Source: Nocardia carnea NBRC 14403 (GTDB taxonomy: Bacteria > Actinomycetota > Actinomycetes > Mycobacteriales > Mycobacteriaceae). Taken from it: a stretch of DNA of 64,000 nt. The stretch is taken from contig NZ_BAFV01000040.1 in the NCBI RefSeq assembly GCF_000308515.1, forward strand, positions 62,001 through 126,000, in the 5' to 3' direction. Below the pieces are notes generated by a model. It saw only the letters and a list, made by a program, of their open reading frames with translations. It searched no databases and had not been told where the DNA came from. The position numbers were made by a program, and so were the translations under genes. Shown here piece by piece: positions 17,849-25,878 of the stretch (the first letter of the stretch is position 1; each line of letters begins with the position of its first letter).

Positions 17849-18106
17849 GTGCGAAATATTCAGTGCGCCAACTGCGGAAACCGCGTCCTGGTGGAGAAGT
17901 ACAGCCCCAGCCATACCAGCGTGCAATGGCTCGACGATGCCGAATCCGCCTGCCCCGAATTCGCCCGGCGGGCGGCCCTGGGCGAGCCCAGCAACTGGAT
18001 CCCGACCTGTCCGGCACTGCGCGATTCGATCGAACGGGCCGTCGCCGAGGGTGAACTACGCACCGACGAGTACCGCTCCGAACCTGTCCCGGGGCGGCTC
18101 GGCTGA
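17849..18106 (+). CDS. Small cysteine-containing protein of unknown function, in the steroid gene cluster
   Basis: 85 residues. A CANC motif near the N-terminus is followed by single cysteines in SACPEF and PTCPAL, four in all, with histidine in SPSHTSVQWL between them. The pattern suits a small zinc- or iron-sulfur-binding fold. A GTG at 17849 with AAAAGGAG six bases upstream is preferred over GTG 17843, which overlaps the ribosome-binding site. It lies 84 bases after the isomerase-like gene, probably in the same operon. Function unknown; a partner or assembly factor for the steroid oxygenase or dehydrogenase is conceivable. Confidence 0.7.
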   Translation: MRNIQCANCGNRVLVEKYSPSHTSVQWLDDAESACPEFARRAALGEPSNWIPTCPALRDSIERAVAEGELRTDEYRSEPVPGRLG

Positions 18107-18198
18107 ACTGCCCCGGACCACGTCACCCGGGGGGTTCCTATGGTTTCCGCAAGTACCGGCCGCGCCCGGTCCCCGTGTTGTAGTCGTTCGAACAAGGC

Positions 18199-18627
18199 TC
18201 AGCTCGAGAGGTGATCCAACCAGGCGTCTTGTTTGTCGGCCAACGGCTTTTCCAGCGGCAGCGCCACGAAGTGACATGCGAACTTCAGGCCGTGGTCGTC
18301 GCCTGTGCCGGCGACCCGATGCGTCCAGGCATCAAGTGTGTCTGTCCCGGCGTCGAGGCGGAAAAAAGTTGTTCGGCGTGGATGCCGGGTCCTCGGGTGT
18401 GGGCGGTGGTCCACAGCAATTCGATTGATCACGCGGACATCGGATAGCCCGGTTTCTTCCGCCACCTCACGCAGGACCGCCTGTTCGAGATCTTCGCCGG
18501 GCTGCACTCCACCGGCCGGTATCTGGGTGCCTGCCTCGGGCAGGCCGACGTGGTCGAACACCAGGAGTTCAGGAACTGCCCGGCGCCTGACCACGTACGC
18601 CGCTACCCGGATTCGAGGTTGCTCCAT
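18199..18627 (-). CDS. NUDIX hydrolase
   Basis: 142 residues. The Nudix box is complete: GGVQPGEDLEQAVLREVAEE followed by TGL, matching GX5EX7REUXEEXGU, so a metal-dependent hydrolase of a nucleoside diphosphate linked to another group is expected. The substrate is unknown. The start at 18627 (MEQPRIRVAAYVV) fits the domain; the upstream in-frame extension to 18786 is arginine-rich and unlikely. Confidence 0.85.
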   Translation of the reverse strand: MEQPRIRVAAYVVRRRAVPELLVFDHVGLPEAGTQIPAGGVQPGEDLEQAVLREVAEETGLSDVRVINRIAVDHRPHPRTRHPRRTTFFRLDAGTDTLDAWTHRVAGTGDDHGLKFACHFVALPLEKPLADKQDAWLDHLSS

Positions 18628-18807
18628 TTCACCATCGTGCCCGAGTCGAGTCGTGTAGCCCGGCGAACGCAGACGAGACCGCGCCCCTTCGAGGTTGTGG
18701 TTGCCGGATCCGGACAGGAGTTCACCGCAAATCCGCTTGGCGCACCGTGATTGTCCCCGCTGCTCGACCACGGTGCGGGGAAGCACGACCGCTTCCCCGC
18801 ACGCCTT

Positions 18808-19635
18808 TCAGCGCTGGGTGCTGCCGGCGTCCACCGGCAGCGCCACCGCGGTGATGTAGCGGGCCTCCTCGGAGGCCAGGAACAGTGCGGCATTGGCGAT
18901 ATCGACCGGTTCGACCCACGGAATCGCCAGCATGTTCATGGTTCTCGCGGCCTCGGCGAACTCTTCGCGCGTGGGATGCTCGCGATCCGGCCGGAAGGAT
19001 CTGCGGACCATATCGTTCTGGATCATCGGTGTGTCCACGTTGGTGGGATGCACCGAATTCACTCGGATCCCGTGCGGCGCGAGCTCCTGGGCCAGCGACC
19101 GCATCAACCCGACCACACCGTGTTTGGCGGCCGTGTAGTGGGCCACCCCCACCAGCCCGCGCAGGCCCGCGATCGAACTGGTCAGGATCATCGATCCGCT
19201 GCCGCGGGCGATGAGATGCGGGGCAGCTGCCTTACAGGTCTGCCATACACCGGTCAGATTGACGTCCAGCATGGTCTGCCACTGCTGTTCGGTCAGTTCC
19301 AATGCAGGGGCGCTGGAAGTGATGCCCGCAGTAGCGCAGACGATATCGATACCGCCGAGCTCGTCCACCGCGGCATCGGTGGCCGCGCGCAGCGCCGCGC
19401 CGTCGCGGACGTCGGCCACCGCGGTCACGATGCGCGCCCCGGTTGCTTCCACCGCGCGCACAGTGTCCTCGAGGTCTGCCGGGGTCGCCGGTGGAATGAT
19501 CACCGTATCCACCGGTCCGCAGATATCGATCGCGGCGATATCGGCGCCTTCCTCCGCCAGCCGGATCGCCTGTGCCCGTCCGATTCCTCGTGCCGCGCCG
19601 GTGACCAGCGCGACCTTGCCCGAAACCCGTCCCAT
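18808..19635 (-). CDS. Mycofactocin-type SDR family oxidoreductase
   Basis: 275 residues. The nucleotide-binding TGAARGIGRAQAIRLAEEGA follows the start, the catalytic serine is in LTSSIAGLRG and the YxxxK is in YTAAKHG. The insertion after the second strand and the ending IPWVEPVDIANAALFLASEE are typical of SDRs that hold NAD non-exchangeably and pass electrons to mycofactocin. The gene begins one base after the stop of the next SDR, so the two are translationally coupled. Likely oxidises a secondary alcohol on a steroid or other catabolic intermediate. No mycofactocin biosynthesis genes are in this window. Confidence 0.88.
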   Translation of the reverse strand: MGRVSGKVALVTGAARGIGRAQAIRLAEEGADIAAIDICGPVDTVIIPPATPADLEDTVRAVEATGARIVTAVADVRDGAALRAATDAAVDELGGIDIVCATAGITSSAPALELTEQQWQTMLDVNLTGVWQTCKAAAPHLIARGSGSMILTSSIAGLRGLVGVAHYTAAKHGVVGLMRSLAQELAPHGIRVNSVHPTNVDTPMIQNDMVRRSFRPDREHPTREEFAEAARTMNMLAIPWVEPVDIANAALFLASEEARYITAVALPVDAGSTQR

Positions 19636-19636
19636 C

Positions 19637-20434
19637 TCACACCTTCTGAGTAAGTCCGGCGTCCACGACGAGCTCGATCCCGGTGACGTACCGGGACTCG
19701 TCGGACGCGAGGAACAACACGGCATTGCTGATATCCACCGGATCCACCCACGGCACCGGCAGAATCGTGCGCTGGGCGAGCACCCTGGCTGCGTCTTCCC
19801 TGGTCGGGTTCGGCAGCTCCGGGCACAATTTCGCGTATACGCGGTCGTTCAGGATCATCGGTGTCGCCACCGACCCCGGATGCACCGTATTGACCCGGAT
19901 CCCCCGTGGCCCCAGCTCGTTGGCGAGGGTGCGAGCCAGCCCTACCACCGCGTGTTTGCTCGCCGCGTAGTGGGCGGCCGTCGCGCCGCCCTTCACCCCG
20001 TTCGTGGATCCGACGATCACGATCGACGCGCCCTCGCCGAGATGTCCACCGGCGGCGCGGATCGTATGCCAGGCGCCCGTCAGGTTGACATCCAGCGCCC
20101 GCTGCCACGATTCGTCGGTCAGCTCCCAGGCCGGTGCGTACCCCGCGTAGACACCCGCGTTCGCGACGACCACGTCGAGACGGCCGAGCTGCGCCACCCC
20201 CGTGTTCACTGCTTCTTCGACGGCCAGTGGGTCGCGGACATCGGCGAATCCGGTGCTACACCGGCGGCCGGTGCGCTCGACCTCCGCGGCCGTGGCGGCC
20301 AGACCGTCCGCGTTCTCGGCGAGATCGAGGGCGATGATATCGGCCCCCTCTTCGGCCAGCCGGCGGCAGTGGGCGCTGCCCATCCCGCCGGCCGCGCCCG
20401 TCACCACCGCCACTCGTTGCTGTAGGCGCGTCAT
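19637..20434 (-). CDS. Mycofactocin-type SDR family oxidoreductase
   Basis: 265 residues, first gene of the SDR pair. TGAAGGMGSAHCRRLAEEGA is the cofactor motif; catalytic serine is in VGSTNGVKGG and YxxxK in YAASKHA. The C-terminal VPWVDPVDISNAVLFLASDE closely matches its neighbour, which suggests duplication. Expected to oxidise an alcohol with tightly bound NAD. Its promoter region contains a 14-base palindrome at 20513-20526. Confidence 0.88.
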   Translation of the reverse strand: MTRLQQRVAVVTGAAGGMGSAHCRRLAEEGADIIALDLAENADGLAATAAEVERTGRRCSTGFADVRDPLAVEEAVNTGVAQLGRLDVVVANAGVYAGYAPAWELTDESWQRALDVNLTGAWHTIRAAGGHLGEGASIVIVGSTNGVKGGATAAHYAASKHAVVGLARTLANELGPRGIRVNTVHPGSVATPMILNDRVYAKLCPELPNPTREDAARVLAQRTILPVPWVDPVDISNAVLFLASDESRYVTGIELVVDAGLTQKV

Positions 20435-20512
20435 CGGGCGCCTCCGGTGAATTCTGCACTCATACGGGCGACGCTAGGTCCGCCGGATTCCCGGCGAGCT
20501 CGGTCTTCCCAT

Positions 20513-20526
20513 TGACCGGGCGGTCA
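20513..20526. promoter_or_regulatory. 14-base palindrome upstream of the SDR pair
   Basis: TGACCG and CGGTCA flank GG. The form is common among TetR-family operators in actinobacteria. It lies about 80 bases upstream of the first SDR start and 48 bases past the stop of the leftward thioesterase gene. Confidence 0.5.
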
Positions 20527-20573
20527 GGCGCACCGTTCCCGGTGAGCGGAAACACCGGGACCGGCGTGATCGT

Positions 20574-21110
20574 TCATCGACGGATCCCGATGGCACCGCA
20601 GACCGGTGCGGGCCACGGCAGCGACCGGGAACGTGCGATGTGCTCGTCCAGGGCTTCGGCGATATCGGCGGGTAGTTCGACCGAACGCCGATGCCGCAGG
20701 TCCACGTGGACCAGCAGGATTTCGAGGGTGTTGGCGATCCGGCCGCGTCCGGTGTCGACCAGGAACGTCATCATATGGACCGCTTTCGCGCTCCGGTCCA
20801 GGATCCGGCCGGCGACGGCGAATCGGTCGCCGGCGCGGAGTTCCCGGTAGTAGGCCAGGTGATGCTGCGCCGTGAACACACCCATTTCTCGTTCGCTGCG
20901 GTAGGTGTCGTCGATACCGACCGCCCGGACCAGCGCGTCCGCTCCCAGCGAACCCCAGATCAGATACTGCACGATATCCATATGGTCGTTGCCGTCCAGT
21001 ATTTCTGCGGTCACGGTGCCGGTCACCGATTCGGACAGCGTGGCGACCTCTTCTGCGGTGGGGAGTTCAGCGATCATGCCGTCATTCTCGGCAGCGACGA
21101 CATCGGACAT
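20574..21110 (-). CDS. Hot-dog fold acyl-CoA thioesterase-like protein
   Basis: 178 residues with a single hot-dog domain: NDHMDIVQYLIWGSLGADAL carries the aspartate used in 4-hydroxybenzoyl-CoA-type thioesterases, followed by the strand pattern YRELRAGDRFAV and VHMMTFLVD. It should hydrolyse an acyl-CoA. The start may also be the internal ATG at residue 12. It lies between two groups of SDR genes on the same strand, consistent with a catabolic operon. Confidence 0.82.
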   Translation of the reverse strand: MSDVVAAENDGMIAELPTAEEVATLSESVTGTVTAEILDGNDHMDIVQYLIWGSLGADALVRAVGIDDTYRSEREMGVFTAQHHLAYYRELRAGDRFAVAGRILDRSAKAVHMMTFLVDTGRGRIANTLEILLVHVDLRHRRSVELPADIAEALDEHIARSRSLPWPAPVCGAIGIRR

Positions 21111-21176
21111 CCACCGAGGCGCCCACTCAGCGAACCACTCGTTTCCGCCGCGCGGCCGGTAGCGGCGACCCCGCTA

Positions 21177-21917
21177 CTACCCCGCGGTCTTGCCGTTGTC
21201 CGCGAGATAGACGGCACCGTGGACCGCGGAGGCGTCGTCACTGGCCAGGAACGCGACCACCGAGGCGACCTCCTCCGGCTGGTTCATACCCCGGGGGGAA
21301 GCAACCCGCATGACCAGGTTCGGGTCGGCACCGTCGGGCAGGGTGAATCCGGTGACCTGCGGGGTCAGCATGCCGCCGGGGCAGACCGCATTGACGCGGA
21401 GGCGGTCCGCGGTGAACTCGACCGCGAGGGCGCGGGTCAGGCCGACCAGGCCGTGTTTGGCGGCGCAGTAGCCCGCCGAGTACGCCTGGCCCTCCACTCC
21501 GGCGATGGAGGCGACGTTGACGATATTGCCGCCGGTCTCCAGTAGGTGCGGAAGCGCGGCACGGCACAGGTAGAACGGGCCGTTGAGGTTCACCGCGAGG
21601 TCGTGTTCCCAGTCCTCGTCGGTGACATCCCCGGTGTGGCGCATCCGGTGCGTACCCGCGACATTGACCAGGATATCCAGTTGCCCGAACGCGGCGACGC
21701 AGTCTTCTACCGTCGACCGGCAGGTCTGCGGGGTGGCGATATCGCCGGTGGTGAACCGGCCGCCGGGCACCTCCGCGAACACCTCGGCCAACCGGGTTTC
21801 GTCACGCGCCACACCGAAGACCTGCGCCCCGCGACCGGCGAACAGTCGCGCGACTGCCGCCCCGAGCCCGGACGAGGCGCCGGTCACCAGCGCCACTTTC
21901 CCCGCAAGACTACTCAT
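21177..21917 (-). CDS. SDR family oxidoreductase
   Basis: 246 residues. Cofactor motif TGASSGLGAAVARLFAGRGA, NVAG at about 83, catalytic serine in NVASIAGVEG and YxxxK in YCAAKHG. Classical NAD(P)-dependent SDR of unknown substrate. The ATG at 21917 has GAGGAAG upstream. It starts 29 bases after the stop of the LLM monooxygenase gene and is probably co-transcribed with it. Confidence 0.9.
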   Translation of the reverse strand: MSSLAGKVALVTGASSGLGAAVARLFAGRGAQVFGVARDETRLAEVFAEVPGGRFTTGDIATPQTCRSTVEDCVAAFGQLDILVNVAGTHRMRHTGDVTDEDWEHDLAVNLNGPFYLCRAALPHLLETGGNIVNVASIAGVEGQAYSAGYCAAKHGLVGLTRALAVEFTADRLRVNAVCPGGMLTPQVTGFTLPDGADPNLVMRVASPRGMNQPEEVASVVAFLASDDASAVHGAVYLADNGKTAG

Positions 21918-21946
21918 TTCGACTTCCTCGGCTCGTTTTTCGGCGT

Positions 21947-22819
21947 TCACTGGGTGCGGGCGATGACATGTTCGGCGAACCGGGACAGGTTCGCGATCTT
22001 GGTGTCCAGGCTCTCGGTGTCCTGTTCGCGGCCGTAGGGGTCGCGGAAGCCGACGATCACATCGGTGACGCCCTTGTCCTCGAGGCGTTTCACGCCGTCG
22101 ACGGTGAACCCGTCCACCGAGATGACATGGATCTCGAAATCCTCGCGGGTGCCGTATTCGGTGCGCAGGGTGGTGAGTTCGGCGAGCAGGCGGTCGAGTT
22201 CGGCCGGATCGCCACCCGCATGCATCCAGCCGTCACCGCGCTGGGCCGCCCGGCGCAGCGCCGGACGGCTGTGCCCGCCGATGAGCAGCGGAATCGGTTC
22301 GGTGGGCACGGGTGAGATCTTGATCGGCGGCAGATCGTAGAACTCGCCGTGGAATTCGAAGTAGCCGCCCGCGGTGAGTCCGCGGACGATATCGAGGCAT
22401 TCGTCCATCCGCTTACCGCGCTTCTCGAACGGCACGTCGAAGATCTCGAAATCATCGGGCCACGGGCTGATTCCGACGCCCAGGCCCAGGCGGTTACCGC
22501 TGAGCGCCGCCACCGACGCCGCCTGTTTCGCGACCAGCACCGGCGGCCGGATCGGCAGTTTCAACACGAACGGGGTGAACCGTAGCGTGGTGGTCGCCGC
22601 GGCCAGCGCGGCAGCGAGGACGAAGGTTTCGACGAACGGTTTGTCCTCCAGGAACTCCCGGCTGCCGTCGGGGGTGTAGGGGTAGGTGGAATCGGAGTCG
22701 CGGGGGTAGGCGATGCTGTCGGCGAGGACCATCGACGTGTATCCGGCGGCCTCGGCGGCCTGCGCCAGCGGCACGTAGTAGGTGGGGTCGGTCATGGTCT
22801 CGGCGTAGGTGAACCTCAT
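21947..22819 (-). CDS. LLM-class F420-dependent oxidoreductase
   Basis: 290 residues of the luciferase-like/F420 TIM-barrel family. Features include the N-terminal RFTYAETMTDPTYYVPLAQA, AAATTTLRFTPFVLKLPIR near residue 75 and the glycine-rich KISPVPTEPIPLLIGGHSRP near 170. This TIGR03619-like subfamily normally uses F420 or a flavin to oxidise or oxygenate small ketones or alcohols. The ATG at 22819 has AAAGG upstream. Its promoter shares a region with the divergent EthD gene, where a KstR-like palindrome lies. Confidence 0.87.
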   Translation of the reverse strand: MRFTYAETMTDPTYYVPLAQAAEAAGYTSMVLADSIAYPRDSDSTYPYTPDGSREFLEDKPFVETFVLAAALAAATTTLRFTPFVLKLPIRPPVLVAKQAASVAALSGNRLGLGVGISPWPDDFEIFDVPFEKRGKRMDECLDIVRGLTAGGYFEFHGEFYDLPPIKISPVPTEPIPLLIGGHSRPALRRAAQRGDGWMHAGGDPAELDRLLAELTTLRTEYGTREDFEIHVISVDGFTVDGVKRLEDKGVTDVIVGFRDPYGREQDTESLDTKIANLSRFAEHVIARTQ

Positions 22820-22866
22820 GGGTCGGCCTTTCTGCGCTCGGCGTCGGGTGGCCGTTTCGTCTCGGC

Positions 22867-22890
22867 AAAAGTAGAACACGTGCTACTTTT
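22867..22890. promoter_or_regulatory. KstR-like palindrome in divergent promoter
   Basis: Arms AAAAGTAG and CTACTTTT flank an 8-base core. The central TAGAACACGTGCTA (22872-22885) matches the published KstR consensus TnnAACnnGTTnnA at all but one fixed position. It is 48 bases from the LLM start and five bases before the EthD ATG. Confidence 0.6.
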
Positions 22891-22895
22891 TCGCC

Positions 22896-23576
22896 ATGGC
22901 GAAATTGATCATCGCCCTGCACGGCGCGGATCTCGGCGCCCGGTTCCACGCACCGGAATTCCGGGAGGCGCTGGCCGCCGGCGGCGCGAACGCGGTGCAG
23001 GTGAACCTCGACGACGCCGACGTCGCGCCCGCGTCGATGCGGTTCGGCCCCGGTGAACCGATCACCGCTCTCGTCTCGGTGTGGACCGACGGTGACCCCG
23101 CCGCGATTGTCGCCGCCGTGACCGATACCACCGGCGAACCGGCACCGCACGCCTACCTCGTGCACGAGAACATCCGCCTCGACCCGATGCCGGTGCCGGA
23201 CGGCACCCGCTGCGACGCCCTGGCGAATATCGCCCTGCTGCGCAGGCCCGCGGCGATGCCGCGAGCGGAATACCTGCAGTACTGGCAGGTGCAGCACACC
23301 CCGATCGCCATCCGCACCCAGAACACCGTCGCCTATATCCAGAACACCGTCGAGGAGAAACTCACCTCCTCGGCACCGGAAGTCGCGGCCATTGTCGAGG
23401 AACACTTCCCCATGGGCGCGATGACCGACCCGCACACGTTCTACGGCAGCGGCGGCGACGACGCCGAGCTCCGGCGCCGGATCACCGAACTCATGGCCAG
23501 CGTCGCACGATTCGGCGCCGATACAGGTTTGGATCTGGTACCCACCAGTCGTTACCAGTGGTCTCTCCGCCCCTGA
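22896..23576 (+). CDS. EthD-domain protein
   Basis: 226 residues with a dimeric alpha-beta-barrel EthD domain; the segment LRRPAAMPRAEYLQYWQVQH near residue 110 and the HTPIAIR that follows are characteristic. EthD-like proteins accompany oxygenases in ether or ring degradation without an agreed catalytic role. No ribosome-binding site precedes the ATG at 22896, because the palindrome ends five bases before it; translation may be leaderless. Divergent from the LLM oxidoreductase and likely under the same control. Confidence 0.8.
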   Translation: MAKLIIALHGADLGARFHAPEFREALAAGGANAVQVNLDDADVAPASMRFGPGEPITALVSVWTDGDPAAIVAAVTDTTGEPAPHAYLVHENIRLDPMPVPDGTRCDALANIALLRRPAAMPRAEYLQYWQVQHTPIAIRTQNTVAYIQNTVEEKLTSSAPEVAAIVEEHFPMGAMTDPHTFYGSGGDDAELRRRITELMASVARFGADTGLDLVPTSRYQWSLRP

Positions 23577-23602
23577 TCCACCCTGCCGGGCGCGGAACTA
23601 CG

Positions 23603-23980
23603 TCAAACCAGAGCAGCCTGCATGGCGACACCGTCGACGTAGGAATGTTTCTCCTTGACCGCGCCGTCTTCGACCAGCACGAAGTCCGCGAGATCGACAC
23701 TCACGTCACGGCCGGTCGCCGAGGTCCCGGTCAACTGCCAGCGCACCACCCAGAAGTCCTCGCCGACGCGAAGCGATACCAGATGGAAGGCCAGGTCCGG
23801 GACCAGAGCGAAGGTTCCCGCGGCGGCCTCGCGGATAGCGGCCCGGCCCCGGGCAGGTTCTTGGCCCGAATGCAGATGAAACACCGAATCGGCGGTGTGG
23901 AGTTCGATGATCCGGTCGGGATCCCGGTCGGCCCAGCATGCGTGGTAACGCTCGAACAGTTCGCGGATTGCAGTGGTCAC
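23603..23980 (-). CDS. NTF2-like/SnoaL-type protein
   Basis: 125 residues with an NTF2-like fold: AIRELFERYHACWADRDPDR, then ELHTADSVFHLHSG, WVVRWQLTGTS and a final DLADFVLVEDGAVKEKHSYVD. This pattern fits the SgcJ/EcaC-like and polyketide-cyclase-like small proteins. Reaction unknown. A GTG at 23980 with GGAG eight bases upstream gives the normal family length; a longer upstream frame is not supported. Divergent from a PucR-type regulator. Confidence 0.75.
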   Translation of the reverse strand: MTTAIRELFERYHACWADRDPDRIIELHTADSVFHLHSGQEPARGRAAIREAAAGTFALVPDLAFHLVSLRVGEDFWVVRWQLTGTSATGRDVSVDLADFVLVEDGAVKEKHSYVDGVAMQAALV

Positions 23981-24128
23981 GGCGGTAACTCCGATCGATT
24001 CGTGGCCGCGGTGGCGGCAGTGAACGCTCAGTATCGGCGGGTGCCGGTGGGCACGGCGATGGGCACGAGCCCCTACTTCGACCGGCTCCGTTGTGCACAC
24101 GCACTGCCCGGCGCTACCGTTATCGACA

Positions 24129-24812
24129 GTGAGCCAGGACACACAGTTCGAGAAATCGCGCCTCCTGCGTGATCTCCACGCCGATTCGACGGCGATCACC
24201 GAGCTGGTGACCGCCCGGATCGAGCACGACGATATCGACTACGGCACCGCCGCGCTCAGCCATGACGAGCTGGTCGAGCTGGTCGCCGCCGACTCACCGG
24301 CCACACTCGAGGAAGCGCTGCGGACAGTGCGGGCACGGGCCGGGGCGAGCCGGCCCTTCACCGACCTCGCCGCCGCGCCCGCCGCACTCACCCAGGCACG
24401 TTTCGCGCTCCGATGTTCGAGTCGGGGCGAGACCGGGGTCCACACCTACGCCTCCGCGCCGGAACGCGCCCTGATCGCCGCGAACCCGGATCTGGCGGCG
24501 GATGTTCTCGCCGACCTGCTCGCCGCCTTCGACCGGCTCGATCCCAGGGATTGCCAACTGCTCATCGACACCGCGCTGGCCTGGTACGAATTCGGCGGCT
24601 CGCCCACCGCAGTAGGCAAGCATCTGCACCTGCACCGCAACACAGTCCGGCACCGTCTGGGCCGAATAGAACGACTCACCGGAAAAGCATTCACCTCACC
24701 CGCCGACGCGGCACTGCTGTATCTGGCGCTGCACACCCGGTTGCTCCGGGCACACCACGACGGATCGGCCCCGGACCCGGTTCCGCCGCGAGGCGGGGAC
24801 CGTGGGGACTGA
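24129..24812 (+). CDS. PucR/CdaR-type helix-turn-helix regulator
   Basis: 227 residues. The C-terminal ~60 residues form the PucR-type helix-turn-helix (TALAWYEFGGSPTAVGKHL then HRNTVRHRLGRIERLTG). The N-terminal part keeps a piece of the GGDEF-like middle domain of such regulators but lacks the usual N-terminal sensor, so it is shorter than typical 400-residue family members. The GTG at 24129 is chosen by composition. It may regulate the divergent NTF2-like gene. Confidence 0.8.
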   Translation: MSQDTQFEKSRLLRDLHADSTAITELVTARIEHDDIDYGTAALSHDELVELVAADSPATLEEALRTVRARAGASRPFTDLAAAPAALTQARFALRCSSRGETGVHTYASAPERALIAANPDLAADVLADLLAAFDRLDPRDCQLLIDTALAWYEFGGSPTAVGKHLHLHRNTVRHRLGRIERLTGKAFTSPADAALLYLALHTRLLRAHHDGSAPDPVPPRGGDRGD

Positions 24813-24826
24813 TTCCGGCGGCGCGT

Positions 24827-25741
24827 TCAGCCCCTGCCCGCGAGGATGTCGCGTTGATCCTCGATCACGGACCGGATCGCGGCCACCACCGCGGCGACCT
24901 CCGGCCGGCGCAGCGTCTCGGCCCGGGCCACCAGCCAGTAGCCGAGGGTTACCGCCACCGCATCCGGCAGGACGCGCACCAGGTCTGGGTGGCGATCGGC
25001 CATGAAACAGGGCAGCAGGCCCAGACCGGCCGCGGCGCGGGTCGCCTCGACGTGCACGAAAACGTTGGTGGAGGTGACGGATTCGCGCATGGCGGGAACG
25101 AAACCGGAGGCCAGGTCCAGATCGTCGACCTGCAGCATGGAATCGATGAAGTACACCAACGGGTGCCGGGCCAGGTCCTCGATCGTCACGGGGGCCGGAT
25201 GGTCGCGCAGGTACCCGCGGGAGCCGTAGAGGCCCAGACGGTAGTCGGCGAGGTGGGTGGCGGTGGCGCGGCGTACCTGCGGTTCGCCGACGACGATTTC
25301 GAGGTCGAGACCGGAACGCTGCCGGGACGCCCGCCGGGTGGTCGCGACGATTTCGACCGCGATACCCGGATGATGCCTGCGCACCTGGGCCGCGGCGGGT
25401 GCGGCGATATAGGCACTGAAACCGTCGGTCGCCGACATCCGGACCACTCCTTCGAGCACCCGGTTCCCGTCCGCGCCCGCGGCCAGCGTTTTGACCGCCG
25501 ATTCCACCGCCTCGGCCGCCGCCAGCGCCTCGCGGCCGAGTTCGGTCAGTTCCCAGCCACCGGTGACGCGGGTGAGCACCCGCCCGCCCAGGGTCTGCTC
25601 CAGCGCCGCGATACGCCGGGAAATGGTGGTGTGGTTGATCCCCAGTTCGTCCGCCGCGGTCACGAAACGACCGGAGCGGCCGACGGCGAGCAGGACGAGG
25701 AGATCGTCCGCGCTGGGACGACCGGAGACGGACGCACTCAT
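24827..25741 (-). CDS. LysR-family transcriptional regulator
   Basis: 304 residues. The N-terminal helix-turn-helix (FVTAADELGINHTTISRRIA) is followed by a periplasmic-binding-protein-like effector domain beginning near residue 95. The ATG at 25741 is preferred over the upstream frame, which overlaps palindromic DNA. Divergent from an MHS transporter and 3-hydroxybutyrate dehydrogenase operon, which it probably activates in response to a substrate such as 3-hydroxybutyrate or a related acid. Confidence 0.9.
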   Translation of the reverse strand: MSASVSGRPSADDLLVLLAVGRSGRFVTAADELGINHTTISRRIAALEQTLGGRVLTRVTGGWELTELGREALAAAEAVESAVKTLAAGADGNRVLEGVVRMSATDGFSAYIAAPAAAQVRRHHPGIAVEIVATTRRASRQRSGLDLEIVVGEPQVRRATATHLADYRLGLYGSRGYLRDHPAPVTIEDLARHPLVYFIDSMLQVDDLDLASGFVPAMRESVTSTNVFVHVEATRAAAGLGLLPCFMADRHPDLVRVLPDAVAVTLGYWLVARAETLRRPEVAAVVAAIRSVIEDQRDILAGRG

Positions 25742-25753
25742 ATCTGCACTTTT

Positions 25754-25816
25754 GCACAGCTGTGCTGCAGAAGTGGTCATTGCGGCGCAAATCCTCTGCA
25801 CCAATACTCAGTGCAG
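25754..25816. promoter_or_regulatory. LysR-type divergent promoter with palindromes
   Basis: A perfect GCACAGCTGTGC palindrome (25754-25765) lies next to the LysR start, and CTGCAC-N9-GTGCAG (25796-25816) lies 62 bases before the transporter start. Two sites, one near each gene, are typical of LysR control regions. Confidence 0.55.
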
Positions 25817-25878
25817 CCGAATACTGTGGGGGCCGTCACACTGCACGAGTGCGGCCGCCGGCGCGAAGGAGAACTGCC

